From NCBI RefSeq assembly GCF_002933275.1, contig NZ_PSSX01000003.1:1-64000 (forward strand): a DNA stretch of 64,000 bases, read 5' to 3'. Shown in pieces: positions 25,980-34,423 of the stretch. The notes under the pieces were generated by a model. That model saw only the letters and a program-made list of their open reading frames with translations. It ran no database searches and was not told where the DNA came from. The number at the start of each line of letters is the position of its first letter. Positions within the stretch are counted from its first letter, which is position 1. Made by a program: the position numbers and the translations under genes. Origin of the DNA: Marinobacter maroccanus. Its GTDB lineage: Bacteria > Pseudomonadota > Gammaproteobacteria > Pseudomonadales > Oleiphilaceae.

Positions 25980-27116
25980 ATGGATTTCCGACTGAACGAA
26001 GAGCAGCAGATGCTGCAGGACACCGTGGCCCGCCTGGTTCGCGGTGAATACAGTTTTGAAAAGCGCCTGGAATACAGCGAATCGGAGCTGGGTTTCAGTG
26101 CCGACTTCTGGAAACAGCTGGGTGGGCTGGGCCTCACGGCAGTGCCCTTCCCGGAAGAGCTCGGGGGCTTTGGTGGAACTGGCGTTGAAGTGCAGAGCGT
26201 GATGACTGAACTGGGTCGTGGTCTGTGTATCGAGCCCTACCTGCAATCCGTGGTTCTGGGCGGCGGGCTGATCAGCCAGGCCGGCAACAGCGAACAGCAG
26301 GAACAGTGGCTTGGCGGTATCGCAAGCGGCGAGGTACGGGCAGCCGTGGGTCTGCAGGAACCCCAGAGTTTCTACAACCTGAACGATGTCGAAACCCGTG
26401 CGGAGAAATCCGGTGAGGGCTATACCCTGCACGGACGAAAGGCCGTGGTGATTGGTGGCCATTGCGCCGATGTCCTGGTGGTGTCTGCCCGTACCTCTGG
26501 CGACAGCCGCGATGCCGAAGGCATCAGCCTGTTCCTGGTACCCGCAGACGCGGAGGGCCTGGAACGCCGCACCTACCCGACCATTGATGGCTCGAAGGGC
26601 TGCGATCTGGTCCTGAACGACGTCAAGTTGGGCCCCGACGCGCTGCTGGGCGAGGAAGGCAAGGCTGCAGACGTCATTGAATACCAGACCGGACGCGCCA
26701 TTTCCGCACTGTGCGGTGAGGCGGTGGGCGCCATGGAAGTGGCCTGTGACCTGACTCTGGACTACCTGAAGCAGCGCAAGCAGTTCGGCGTACCCATCGG
26801 CAAGTTCCAGGTGCTTCAGCACCGGATGGTGGACATGATGTCGGAGCTGGAGCAGGCCCGCTCCATGGCTATCCTGGCAGCCAGCGTCGCCGACGAACCC
26901 CAGAGCGACGAGCGCCGGCGGATTCTCGCAGCCGCCAAGAACGTGATTGGCCGCAGTGGCCAGTTCATTTCCGAGCAGGGCATCCAGTCCCATGGTGGTA
27001 TCGGCATGACCTGGGAATATAACTTCGCCCATTACGCCAAGCGCCTGATCATGATTAACCATCAGCTCGGCGATGATGACTTCCATCTGGAGCGTTACGC
27101 TGCCCTGCTACAGTAA
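25980..27116 (+). CDS. Acyl-CoA dehydrogenase, PimD-like small subunit
   Basis: A 378-residue member of the acyl-CoA dehydrogenase family with the PimD pattern: MDFRLNEEQQMLQDTVARL, GLQEPQSFYNLNDVETRA, and KQRKQFGVPIGKFQVLQHRMVDM near residue 260. At the helix-G position the sequence is IEYQTGRAIS, with no Glu, and the C-terminal part is GGIGMTWEYNF. It therefore lacks both usual catalytic bases and probably pairs with the PimC-like subunit in a heteromer. GGAGG sits just before its ATG. Confidence 0.83.
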   Translation: MDFRLNEEQQMLQDTVARLVRGEYSFEKRLEYSESELGFSADFWKQLGGLGLTAVPFPEELGGFGGTGVEVQSVMTELGRGLCIEPYLQSVVLGGGLISQAGNSEQQEQWLGGIASGEVRAAVGLQEPQSFYNLNDVETRAEKSGEGYTLHGRKAVVIGGHCADVLVVSARTSGDSRDAEGISLFLVPADAEGLERRTYPTIDGSKGCDLVLNDVKLGPDALLGEEGKAADVIEYQTGRAISALCGEAVGAMEVACDLTLDYLKQRKQFGVPIGKFQVLQHRMVDMMSELEQARSMAILAASVADEPQSDERRRILAAAKNVIGRSGQFISEQGIQSHGGIGMTWEYNFAHYAKRLIMINHQLGDDDFHLERYAALLQ

Positions 27117-27156
27117 ACGGCAAACGACTGTTATTCCGGGGATTGGGGACAACACA

Positions 27157-27255
27157 ATGACAACAAGCGAACAGTCGACTGAACAGGATCTGAGAAAAGC
27201 CGTATGGAAGGTCCGGACCGAACTGGCCAGCGCTGGTTCGGCTTCTGGACAGTAA
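27157..27255 (+). CDS. Possible small ORF or leader, 32 aa
   Basis: Frame beginning MTTSEQSTEQDLRKAVWKV in the gap between the PimD-like and MaoC genes. It is hydrophilic, with a weak GGGG 9-10 bases upstream. It matches no family I recognise and may be non-coding or a relic. It is included only because it fills the gap with a start codon and a plausible amphipathic helix. Confidence 0.2.
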   Translation: MTTSEQSTEQDLRKAVWKVRTELASAGSASGQ

Positions 27256-27299
27256 AAATCTCGGCTACGCGGTCTGACGAACCTGCCTGGAGCGCAGAC

Positions 27300-27758
27300 A
27301 TGCTGACAGTGGAACTGGACGACCTCGCTCGCCACAAGAACTCGGTGATTGGCTACAGCCCCTGGAAAACCATCACCCAGGAGATGATACAGGCCTTCGC
27401 CGACGCCACCGGTGACCATCAGTGGATTCACCTGGATGTGGAGCGGGCAGAGCGTGAGTCACCGTGGAAGAGCACGGTGGCCCACGGTTATCTGACCGCC
27501 TCCCTGACTCCACTGCTAAACCAGCAGGTCATTGACGTGCAGGGCAAGAGCGCCAGCATCAATTACGGCCTGAACAAGCTACGCTTCCCCGCCCCCGTGA
27601 AATCCGGTGCCCAGATCCGCAGCAAGATGGAACTGCTGGATGTGGTCCGGGTAGATGACCAACGCACGCTGGCCACCTATCGCACCACAGTGGAAATTCG
27701 CGGCGGGGACAAGCCCGCCTGCGTGGTGGAAAATCTCGCCATGTACGTGCGGAGCTGA
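27300..27758 (+). CDS. MaoC-family (R)-specific enoyl-CoA hydratase
   Basis: A 152-residue hot-dog protein. The hydratase motif ATGDHQWIHLD (about residues 36-46) contains the catalytic Asp and His, and is followed by VAHGYLTASL and the NYGLNKLRFPAPVKSG strand. It would hydrate trans-2-enoyl-CoA in an acyl-CoA degradation route. ATG 27300 is preceded by GGAG; an upstream in-frame start at 27204 would add a tail not seen in relatives. It is the last gene of the gcdH-pimC-pimD-like operon and is convergent with the ligase gene, with only 4 bases between. Confidence 0.87.
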   Translation: MLTVELDDLARHKNSVIGYSPWKTITQEMIQAFADATGDHQWIHLDVERAERESPWKSTVAHGYLTASLTPLLNQQVIDVQGKSASINYGLNKLRFPAPVKSGAQIRSKMELLDVVRVDDQRTLATYRTTVEIRGGDKPACVVENLAMYVRS

Positions 27759-27762
27759 CCCC

Positions 27763-29430
27763 TCAGGACCTGGCCTCCCACTCCTCTTCCTGCAGCGCCC
27801 GCCACATCAGCTTGCCGGTGGGCGACTTCGGCAACTGGTCGACAAACTCGATGAGGGTTGGAATCTTGTAGGCCGCCATCTGTTCCTTGCACCAGGTGGT
27901 GATGTCTTCAGCCGAGGTCCTGCCCTCTGCCTCCGGGGTCAGCACGATACAGGCCTTCACGGTCTCACCGCGCTTGGGGTCCGGCGAGGAGATAATACAG
28001 ACTTCGTGAATAGCGGGATGACGATACATCAGGCCCTCGACTTCGGATGGCCAGACCTTGTAACCGGACGCGTTAATCATCCGTTTGACCCGGTCCACCA
28101 TGAAGAAATAGCCCTCCTCATCGTAGTAGCCCAGATCACCCGTGCGGAAAAATCGCTTGCCGTCGATCTCCACGAACGCGGCTTCGGTTTCGGCAGGACG
28201 GTTCCAGTAACCAATGGTGACCTGAGGCCCGTTAGAGACGATTTCACCGGTCTCGCCAGGGCCCTTCTCTTCCAGGGTGTCGACATCAATGATCCGGCTA
28301 TCGACATCAAACACCGGAATGCCAAGACACTGGGGTTTCGGGCGATTCGAGGGGTTGATGTGCGTGGCCGCCATGGTTTCCGACAGGCCATAGCCCTCGA
28401 TGTAATCCAGACCGGTCATGGTCTTGAGCTTGGCCGCCACGGCCTCGGGCATGGCGGCCCCGCCGCCGCCGATGGTGGTGAGACTGCTCAGGTCGTACTG
28501 GCCGATGTCCGGGTTGGAGAGAAAATCCACCGCCATGGTGACGATGTTGGTCCAGCCGGTAACTTTATACCGCTCGATCAGCCGCGCTGCGGTGGTGCGG
28601 TCCCAGCGGGTCATGATCACCGTGGTGGAACCGCTGTAGATAGGGCTGTTCATGGAGCCGGTCATGCCGGTCACGTGGAAGAACGGCAGGGTCGCCAGTT
28701 GCACCGTGTTGGCGGTGCTCAGGTTCCAGAACGCCCGGTGCACAGCGGTGGCCATCACGCTGCGGTGGGTGTGCATGCAGCCCTTGGGTGCTCCGGTGGT
28801 GCCGGAACTGTAGGGAATCACGGCCAGATCTTCAGGGCCGGCGGTATGGACAGACGGCGTATGATCCTTCGCCAGCGCCTGTTCCCAGCTAACCACCCCG
28901 GCCATCTCTTTCGACCAGGCTGGGGCGGCGACTTCGTTAGGCAGATCCAGGTCGGTGTCCGAGTCAATATACGTGCTGTAGGAGGCCACCAAGATGTGCT
29001 CGAGATCGGTGGTTTCCAGCAAAGGGGCAATAAAGCCGGCCAGTTCCTGACCCGCAAGGCAGACCTTGGCACCGGTATCAGCAACAAAGTGCTCCAGTTC
29101 CGCCGCCCGGTTCATTGGATTGATGGGAATCACGACTGCATCGGCGCGCAGGATGGCGTAGTACGCAATCACATACTGGGGAGAGTTCTGCATGTACAGC
29201 AACACCCGGTCACCTTTTGCCACACCCTGTGCCTGCAGATAGCCGGCCATCATCTCCACTTCACGGAACAGCCGGCTGTAGGTCATCGGCGCATCGTAAA
29301 AAATAATCGCGTTACGGTCAGGATAACGCCGCGCGGAAATTTCCAGGTTGGTAAACACGCTGGTTCGGGGCAGCGCCATGCTCTTGGGCAGTTCTCTGGG
29401 CCAGACGGCGTAATGGCGGGTAAATGTCAT
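27763..29430 (-). CDS. Acyl-CoA ligase (AMP-binding, PimA/LvaE-like)
   Basis: A 555-residue ANL-superfamily ligase: P-loop YSSGTTGAPKGCM (about residues 195-207), A5 motif EGYGLSETMAATH, A7 TGDLGYYDEEGYFFMVDR, and A10 Lys in PKSPTGKLMWR near the C-terminus. It adenylates a carboxylic acid and transfers it to CoA. The ATG at 29430 follows AAGGGGAT on the minus strand; the open frame runs further upstream but into surE. In this neighbourhood the acid could be a dicarboxylate (PimA-like) or a 4-hydroxy acid (LvaE-like). It follows surE closely and may share its transcript. Confidence 0.87.
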   Translation of the reverse strand: MTFTRHYAVWPRELPKSMALPRTSVFTNLEISARRYPDRNAIIFYDAPMTYSRLFREVEMMAGYLQAQGVAKGDRVLLYMQNSPQYVIAYYAILRADAVVIPINPMNRAAELEHFVADTGAKVCLAGQELAGFIAPLLETTDLEHILVASYSTYIDSDTDLDLPNEVAAPAWSKEMAGVVSWEQALAKDHTPSVHTAGPEDLAVIPYSSGTTGAPKGCMHTHRSVMATAVHRAFWNLSTANTVQLATLPFFHVTGMTGSMNSPIYSGSTTVIMTRWDRTTAARLIERYKVTGWTNIVTMAVDFLSNPDIGQYDLSSLTTIGGGGAAMPEAVAAKLKTMTGLDYIEGYGLSETMAATHINPSNRPKPQCLGIPVFDVDSRIIDVDTLEEKGPGETGEIVSNGPQVTIGYWNRPAETEAAFVEIDGKRFFRTGDLGYYDEEGYFFMVDRVKRMINASGYKVWPSEVEGLMYRHPAIHEVCIISSPDPKRGETVKACIVLTPEAEGRTSAEDITTWCKEQMAAYKIPTLIEFVDQLPKSPTGKLMWRALQEEEWEARS

Positions 29431-29452
29431 TGTTGTGATCCCCTTATTCGGT

Positions 29453-30232
29453 TTACTGAGCCGCTGTCGCGGCCAGATCAAAAACGTCGGTGCCGCCGGG
29501 CAGAGCTTCCCGGTGGCGCAATGGTGTGATGGCGATGGCGTTGTCCCGCAACACGCTGACGTCCTCATCGGGCGCCACGATGTGGCGGGAGCTGCGATCA
29601 AAACCCAGCCACCAGTACGGCAGGCTTCGGGCATCCTGGCCCGCCAGCAGGCGCGCGCGCTGAATCGAGCCGTTGGACTGCTTGCACCGCCGTGCCTGAG
29701 TGATGGCCGCCGCCTCGCAGGCAGGGAAATTCACGTTCCAGGCCCGGTTCTGTCCCGGCTGCCACAACTGGCGTATCACGGTTTCCCCATAGAGGGCGAC
29801 CGGTGACCAATCCACACCTTCGCGGCTCAGAAACGCCTGGCTCAGTGCAATGGCAGGTATGCCCATGTGCTCGGCACTGAGCACCGCCCCAACGGTGCCC
29901 GAATACTGCACGGAATCGCTGATATTAGCGCCGCAGTTCACCCCGGACAGCACCAGATCCGGCGGCGTTTCCCCAAACCACTGGGCCAGCGAGTACAGGA
30001 CACAGTCCGCCGGTGTACCGGAGACTGCATAGCGCCTTTCGGCATGCTCATACACCCGTAACGGGTCATGGATGGAGATACTCTGGCCGGCGCCACTGCG
30101 GTCGTGCTCGGGCGCGACTACCCAAACTTCCTCGGCGAGGTTGCGGGCGATCTGCTCGAGCACTTTCAGACCCGGAGCGTTGATGCCGTCGTCGTTGGTG
30201 ATCAGGATGCGTTGAACCATCGGCTCGTTCAT
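29453..30232 (-). CDS. surE: SurE-type 5'/3'-nucleotidase (phosphatase)
   Basis: A 259-residue SurE-family phosphatase: N-terminal ILITNDDGINAPGLKVLEQIA with metal-binding Asp pair (residues 14-15), VVAPEHDRSGAGQSI, SGTPADCV, and LVLSGVNCGANISDSVQYSGTVGAVLSA. Standard SurE hydrolyses nucleoside monophosphates in stationary phase and normally sits beside pcm and rpoS. Here its start overlaps an APH-like kinase gene by 4 bases in an acyl-CoA cluster, so it may act on a phosphorylated metabolite instead. Confidence 0.88.
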   Translation of the reverse strand: MNEPMVQRILITNDDGINAPGLKVLEQIARNLAEEVWVVAPEHDRSGAGQSISIHDPLRVYEHAERRYAVSGTPADCVLYSLAQWFGETPPDLVLSGVNCGANISDSVQYSGTVGAVLSAEHMGIPAIALSQAFLSREGVDWSPVALYGETVIRQLWQPGQNRAWNVNFPACEAAAITQARRCKQSNGSIQRARLLAGQDARSLPYWWLGFDRSSRHIVAPDEDVSVLRDNAIAITPLRHREALPGGTDVFDLAATAAQ

Positions 30233-31311
30233 GACCGCTCACCCTCACTGGCAATCCGCCAGCCGGCCTCCGCCAGCAGACTGGCCCGCTTGCCCACCTG
30301 CAGTGCGTCGGCATTCGCGGCGTTGCCGTCCAGGGCACGCTTGTAGACGCCCTGAACGATCGCCGCCAGGCGGAACAGCGAAAACGCCAGGAACACGTGC
30401 CAGTCAGCGATGCCGTCACGACCAGTCTGGCGGCAGTAACGCGCGATGGTTTCCTGCTCGTCGGGAATACCTAAAGCCTCCAGATCCTCACCCACCAGTC
30501 CGCGCATGCCTTCCATATCGGACGGCAGGTGATAAGGCAAACAGTAGTAGGCCAAATCTGCCAGCGGGTGCCCCAACGTCGACAGCTCCCAGTCCAGAAT
30601 GGCAATTACTTCCGGTTTGTCCAGCGCCAGCATCAGATTGCCAAAACGGTAATCACCATGGGCAATGGCGCACTCATCGGTGGACGGCAGGTTCTTCGGT
30701 AGCCACTCCATGAGCTTGTCCATGGCAGGCATTTCGTCGGTCTTGGATGCCAGGTACTGTTTGGTCCACCTCGACACCTGTCGTGCTACATAACCTTCCG
30801 GACGACCGTAGTCACCAAGGCCGATTTGGTTTACATCCACAGAATGCAGCGCAGCCAGGGTGTCGATGGCGGACAGGTGAGCCGGCATCCGTTCCCCACG
30901 ATCCAGCGCCCGCAGCGCCGGATGGCTTACAATGCGGCCCTCCAGATAATCCATGACATAGAACGCCGTGCCGATAACGCTGCTGTCCTCGCAAAGCGCA
31001 CGGGTGACCGGCACCGGAACCTCTGTGTATTCGGAAAGCGCACGCATGACTTTATACTCTCGCTCCACCATGTGAGCCGAAGGCAGCGTCTTTCCCGGTG
31101 GTTTTTTCCTGAGCACGTATCGACCGCTGATGGTATCCAACAGAAACGTTGGATTGGACTGTCCGCCCTGGAACTGTTTCACGTCCAACTTGTCTCCGAA
31201 ACCGTTAATAGCGTGCTGAAGCCAGCTCAGGAGTTTGGTTTCATCAAATTTGTGGGCTGGCAGGACGTCTACCAGTTCTGGGGTCATGCTCATCTTTTTT
31301 GTTGCCTTCAT
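30229..31311 (-). CDS. APH-family phosphotransferase, ACAD10/11 kinase-domain type
   Basis: A 360-residue kinase-fold protein: QFQGGQSNPTFLL (nucleotide loop), YVLRKKPPGKTLPSAH with the ATP Lys, catalytic loop HGDYRFGNLML, and metal-binding ILDWELSTLGHPLADLAYYC. This pattern belongs to the aminoglycoside-phosphotransferase subgroup fused to dehydrogenase domains in animal ACAD10/ACAD11 and found as LvaA in levulinate catabolism. There it phosphorylates the 4-hydroxy group of acyl-CoAs. It is operon-linked by overlap to surE and close to an SDR and an ACAD10/11-type dehydrogenase. Antibiotic resistance is unlikely. Confidence 0.87.
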   Translation of the reverse strand: MKATKKMSMTPELVDVLPAHKFDETKLLSWLQHAINGFGDKLDVKQFQGGQSNPTFLLDTISGRYVLRKKPPGKTLPSAHMVEREYKVMRALSEYTEVPVPVTRALCEDSSVIGTAFYVMDYLEGRIVSHPALRALDRGERMPAHLSAIDTLAALHSVDVNQIGLGDYGRPEGYVARQVSRWTKQYLASKTDEMPAMDKLMEWLPKNLPSTDECAIAHGDYRFGNLMLALDKPEVIAILDWELSTLGHPLADLAYYCLPYHLPSDMEGMRGLVGEDLEALGIPDEQETIARYCRQTGRDGIADWHVFLAFSLFRLAAIVQGVYKRALDGNAANADALQVGKRASLLAEAGWRIASEGERS

Positions 31312-31345
31312 TTATGGCGTATCAGCCCCGTGTGCGGGGGCAGCG

Positions 31346-31438
31346 GCAGGCAGGTGGGGGTGTCTTTGTTCCGGGAAAAAGAACTCGCTTCGCTCAGACA
31401 CCTTTGTTCCCTGCACAAAGACACCCCCACCTGCCTGC
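31346..31438. repeat. Long G-rich palindromic element (family 2)
   Basis: Perfect 24-base arms (31346-31369 and 31415-31438; inner part GGTGGGGGTGTCTTTGT and complement) enclose 45 bases with the core AACTCGCTTCGCTCAGACA. The same core appears inverted in the element at 17495-17587. It occupies most of the gap between the SDR stop and the kinase start, and could act as a terminator or be a non-autonomous mobile repeat. Confidence 0.75.
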
Positions 31439-31464
31439 ATCGGCATACTTTCGGTGATGCCTTC

Positions 31465-32232
31465 TTAACAAATCGTTTCGCCGCCGTCGGCGACGATGAC
31501 CTGGCCAGTGACGTAGGCGCTGGCCTTTGTCGACAAGAAGACGGCCAGGCCGGCGATGTCGACCGGATCGCCTATTCGTCTAAGCGGCGTCTTGTCTTCC
31601 GCACGTTTCACGCGCACCGGGTCCTCCCACAGAGCCTTGGCGAAATCGGTCTTGATCAGGCCGGGAGCGATGCTGTTAACACGAATACCCTTCGGACCCC
31701 ATTCCACGGCGAGGTTCCGGGCCAGCGCGGCTTCGGCGGCCTTGGAAACACCGTAAGTGCCGATGGTGGTGTTGCCGCGGATGCCCGCAATACTAGATAG
31801 AAGAACAACCGCGCCTTCGCCTTTTTCGGCCATCTGAGGCAACACCATGTTGGTCAGCCAGAACGTGCCTTTGACGTTGGTGTCCATGATCTTGTCCCAG
31901 GCGTCGTCGGTCATCTCGGCGGTGGTGCCGTAAACCGGGTTGGTGGCGGCGTTGCACACCAGTACGTCGATGGTGCCCCAGGCTTCGTTGGTCTTGTCGA
32001 CGAGGTTCTGAAGGTCTTCTTTTTTACCAACGTGGCAAGGAATTGCGATGGCTTCATAGCCCTGTTGTTTCAGCTCGCTGGCGACCTGCTCGCAGGCATC
32101 CGCCTTGCGACTGGAGATCACCACTTTGGCGCCCAGACGGGCCATTTCTTCGGCGATGGCGCGGCCAATGCCTTTAGTGGAGCCGGTGATCAGGGCGACC
32201 TTGCCGGTCATATCAAACAGTGGGTTAGTCAT
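31465..32232 (-). CDS. Short-chain dehydrogenase/reductase
   Basis: A 255-residue classical SDR: cofactor motif TGSTKGIGRAI (about residues 16-26), NAATNPVYG, catalytic Ser in LLSSIAGIRG, Tyr-x3-Lys in YGVSKAAE (about 162-169) and PGLIKTDF. It oxidises or reduces a hydroxy/keto group with NAD(P)(H). Relatives lie beside ACAD10/11-type genes and in the lva operon (LvaD), where they handle 3-hydroxyacyl-CoA. GAGGAT precedes the ATG. The stop lies 26 bases from a family 2 repeat. Confidence 0.88.
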   Translation of the reverse strand: MTNPLFDMTGKVALITGSTKGIGRAIAEEMARLGAKVVISSRKADACEQVASELKQQGYEAIAIPCHVGKKEDLQNLVDKTNEAWGTIDVLVCNAATNPVYGTTAEMTDDAWDKIMDTNVKGTFWLTNMVLPQMAEKGEGAVVLLSSIAGIRGNTTIGTYGVSKAAEAALARNLAVEWGPKGIRVNSIAPGLIKTDFAKALWEDPVRVKRAEDKTPLRRIGDPVDIAGLAVFLSTKASAYVTGQVIVADGGETIC

Positions 32233-32274
32233 TAATCGATCCTCATGCTCAAAACTTTGAGAACGAACGGGGAA

Positions 32275-33477
32275 TCAGCGGTATTGGCGAAGCTCAATCT
32301 TGGCCACAGAGTCCAGATGCACCTCATCGGGCCCATCCGCCAGACGCAGAGTGCGCACCTTGGCCCAGGCTTCGGCCAGGAAGGTGTCCTGCGATACACC
32401 GGCACCGCCATGAATCTGAATCGCCCGGTCCAGAACTTTCAGCGCCATGCTTGGCGCAATCACCTTGATCATCGCGATTTCCTGACGCGCCACCTTGTTA
32501 CCGACGGTGTCCATCATGTGCGCTGCCTTAAGGGTCATCAGCCGCGCCTGCTCAATCTCGATGCGGCTGCGGGCGATATCCTTGCGGATGGAATCGAAAC
32601 TGGACAGCGGCTTACCAAACGCCTCGCGGGCATTGGCACGCTTGCACATCAGTTCCAGTGCCCGCTCAGCCACACCGATGGTGCGCATGCAGTGATGGAT
32701 ACGGCCCGGCCCAAGGCGCCCCTGGGCGATTTCGAAACCCCGGCCCTCACCCAGCAGGATGTTTTCCACCGGCACTCGCACGTTCTCATAGTGAATCTCG
32801 GCATGGCCGTGGGGCGCATGGTCGTAGCCAAACACCGTCAACGGGCGAATCATCTTCACGCCTGGCGTGTCCAGAGGAACCAGAATCATCGACTGCTGCT
32901 TGTGCTTCTCGGCCTCCGGATCGGTCTTACCCATGACGATGGCGATTTTCGAGGTGGTGGTCATGGCGCCGGAGGACCACCACTTTTTGCCGTTGATCAC
33001 ATACTCGTCGCCCTCACGGCGGATTTCACAGGCGATGTTGGTAGCATCGGACGAGGCCACATCCGGCTCGGTCATCGAGAAACAGGAGCGGATCTCGCCG
33101 GCCAGAAGCGGTTTCAGCCACTTGTCCTGCTGCTCTTTATTACCGTAGCGGGCGATGGTTTCCATGTTGCCGGTATCCGGCGCGGAACAGTTGAACACCT
33201 CCGGCGCCATGGCCGAGCGGCCCATGACTTCACACAGATGGGCGTATTCGTAGTTGGTCAGCCCGGCGCCGAATTCACTTTCCGGCAGGAACAGGTTCCA
33301 CAGGCCGGCGGCTTTCGCCTTGACCTTCAGTTCCTCGATGATCGGTACCGGCGCCCAGCGGTTCTCGGCATCTTCGATCTGTCGATGATGTGTCTCTTCG
33401 TTCGGATAGATATGGGCAGCCATGAACTCGTTTAACTCAGACTGCAGCTGTTTCGCCCGGTCAGACAGCTCGAACAT
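32275..33477 (-). CDS. Acyl-CoA dehydrogenase, ACAD10/11 type
   Basis: A 400-residue flavoprotein carrying the ACAD10/11 subgroup pattern: [62 protein letters not shown] split around residues 230-255, and [22 protein letters not shown]. At the helix-G site the usual Glu is absent (GPGRIHH). In this subgroup the enzyme removes phosphate from 4-phosphoacyl-CoA and so isomerises 4-hydroxy- to 3-hydroxyacyl-CoA. The SDR gene follows after 42 bases and the APH-like kinase after that, supporting that role. Confidence 0.87.
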   Translation of the reverse strand: MFELSDRAKQLQSELNEFMAAHIYPNEETHHRQIEDAENRWAPVPIIEELKVKAKAAGLWNLFLPESEFGAGLTNYEYAHLCEVMGRSAMAPEVFNCSAPDTGNMETIARYGNKEQQDKWLKPLLAGEIRSCFSMTEPDVASSDATNIACEIRREGDEYVINGKKWWSSGAMTTTSKIAIVMGKTDPEAEKHKQQSMILVPLDTPGVKMIRPLTVFGYDHAPHGHAEIHYENVRVPVENILLGEGRGFEIAQGRLGPGRIHHCMRTIGVAERALELMCKRANAREAFGKPLSSFDSIRKDIARSRIEIEQARLMTLKAAHMMDTVGNKVARQEIAMIKVIAPSMALKVLDRAIQIHGGAGVSQDTFLAEAWAKVRTLRLADGPDEVHLDSVAKIELRQYR

Positions 33478-33548
33478 TGCCGTTTCCTCTTGTTGTTTTG
33501 TTTCGTGACCGCCATAAGACCGGCAATCACCTGTTTAGATTACGCCAT

Positions 33549-33989
33549 TCAGATCGGCACGCCCTCCGGCTTTTCGCTGCCGGATCGGATACGGAATGTG
33601 GCCTCGGCAATGGCCAGAAGATTGCCCTGTTCGTCATGTACCTCGCCCGTGCTGTTGAAGATCCGGCTACCACCGGCGCGTTTGCGCCCGGTTACCCGGA
33701 TCACACCTTCGGAACACTGGCCGGTAAACGTAGTGGTGAGGGACAGGGTGATGGCCTTGCGCATTCTGCCTGGATACGGGCAGTAAGTACCCGCTTGCGC
33801 CATGGCAATGTCCAGCAGGGACGTCAGTACGCCACCATGGATAACGCCGCCCAGATTCAGATGCCCGGGCCGAAGTTCAAGCTCGATGACCGCTTTGTTT
33901 TCTTCCCAGGACGCCTGACGGTAGCCAAGCAGACTATGGAAGCCGGGCAGGTCCTGCCCTTGGGTAATGTGGCGGTTTTCCTCATCCAT
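33549..33989 (-). CDS. PaaI-family thioesterase
   Basis: A 146-residue hot-dog thioesterase: LRPGHLNLGGVIHGGVLTSLLD, with the HGG catalytic segment near residue 51 and the following helix Asp, and the core strand ITLSLTTTFTG. PaaI-type enzymes release CoA from dead-end acyl-CoAs. It precedes the ACAD10/11-type gene on the same strand with a 71-base gap, so it is probably the first gene of that minus-strand series and may free trapped CoA. Confidence 0.85.
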   Translation of the reverse strand: MDEENRHITQGQDLPGFHSLLGYRQASWEENKAVIELELRPGHLNLGGVIHGGVLTSLLDIAMAQAGTYCPYPGRMRKAITLSLTTTFTGQCSEGVIRVTGRKRAGGSRIFNSTGEVHDEQGNLLAIAEATFRIRSGSEKPEGVPI

Positions 33990-34423
33990 CAGATATTGGT
34001 TCCAGGTGGGCCGGGGGCCTCATGTTGTCTTTGTGGTCCTGTTGTTTTCGTAATTTGTCACGCCTTACGGTTTTGAGTCAATATATTTGGAAGTCGGTTT
34101 CATCTGGTAAAACATAACCCATCAAGAACGCCGAAAAATGAAAAAGACAACGAGTAGCCGGCCGAACCTTTTATTTTTCATCGCCGCTGGACGCCTTCAA
34201 TGAGCAGGCTTCAGGCGCTGATACCGCACTTCCAGGGGTCGGTGAAAATGAGACTGATGAACTACCCTTACAGGTAGACGGACTGCAAATCCGAACGACA
34301 AACATCCTATTGCAAAGCCCCAATGTTGTGATAGATTCAGAGAATAAAATTCACCCTGCAGTTACGAGTTCTGCACAGTGAAACACAAAGCAAAGCCACT
34401 ACAACAATGAACGAGGCACGCTC
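33990..34423. other. 434-base intergenic region, divergent promoters expected
   Basis: No gene is supported here. It separates the minus-strand thioesterase from the plus-strand TRAP transporter operon. It is AT-rich in parts, with TGAAACA at 34379-34385 similar to the half-site seen before other genes of the cluster, and runs such as ATGAAAAAG and ATTTTTCAT around 34138-34190. I could not place a convincing -35/-10 pair or sigma-54 site. Confidence 0.4.

Noticed and set aside
30229-31311. Aminoglycoside resistance gene
   Set aside because: It has an APH fold, but motifs and neighbours are those of ACAD10/11-linked hydroxyacyl-CoA kinases.
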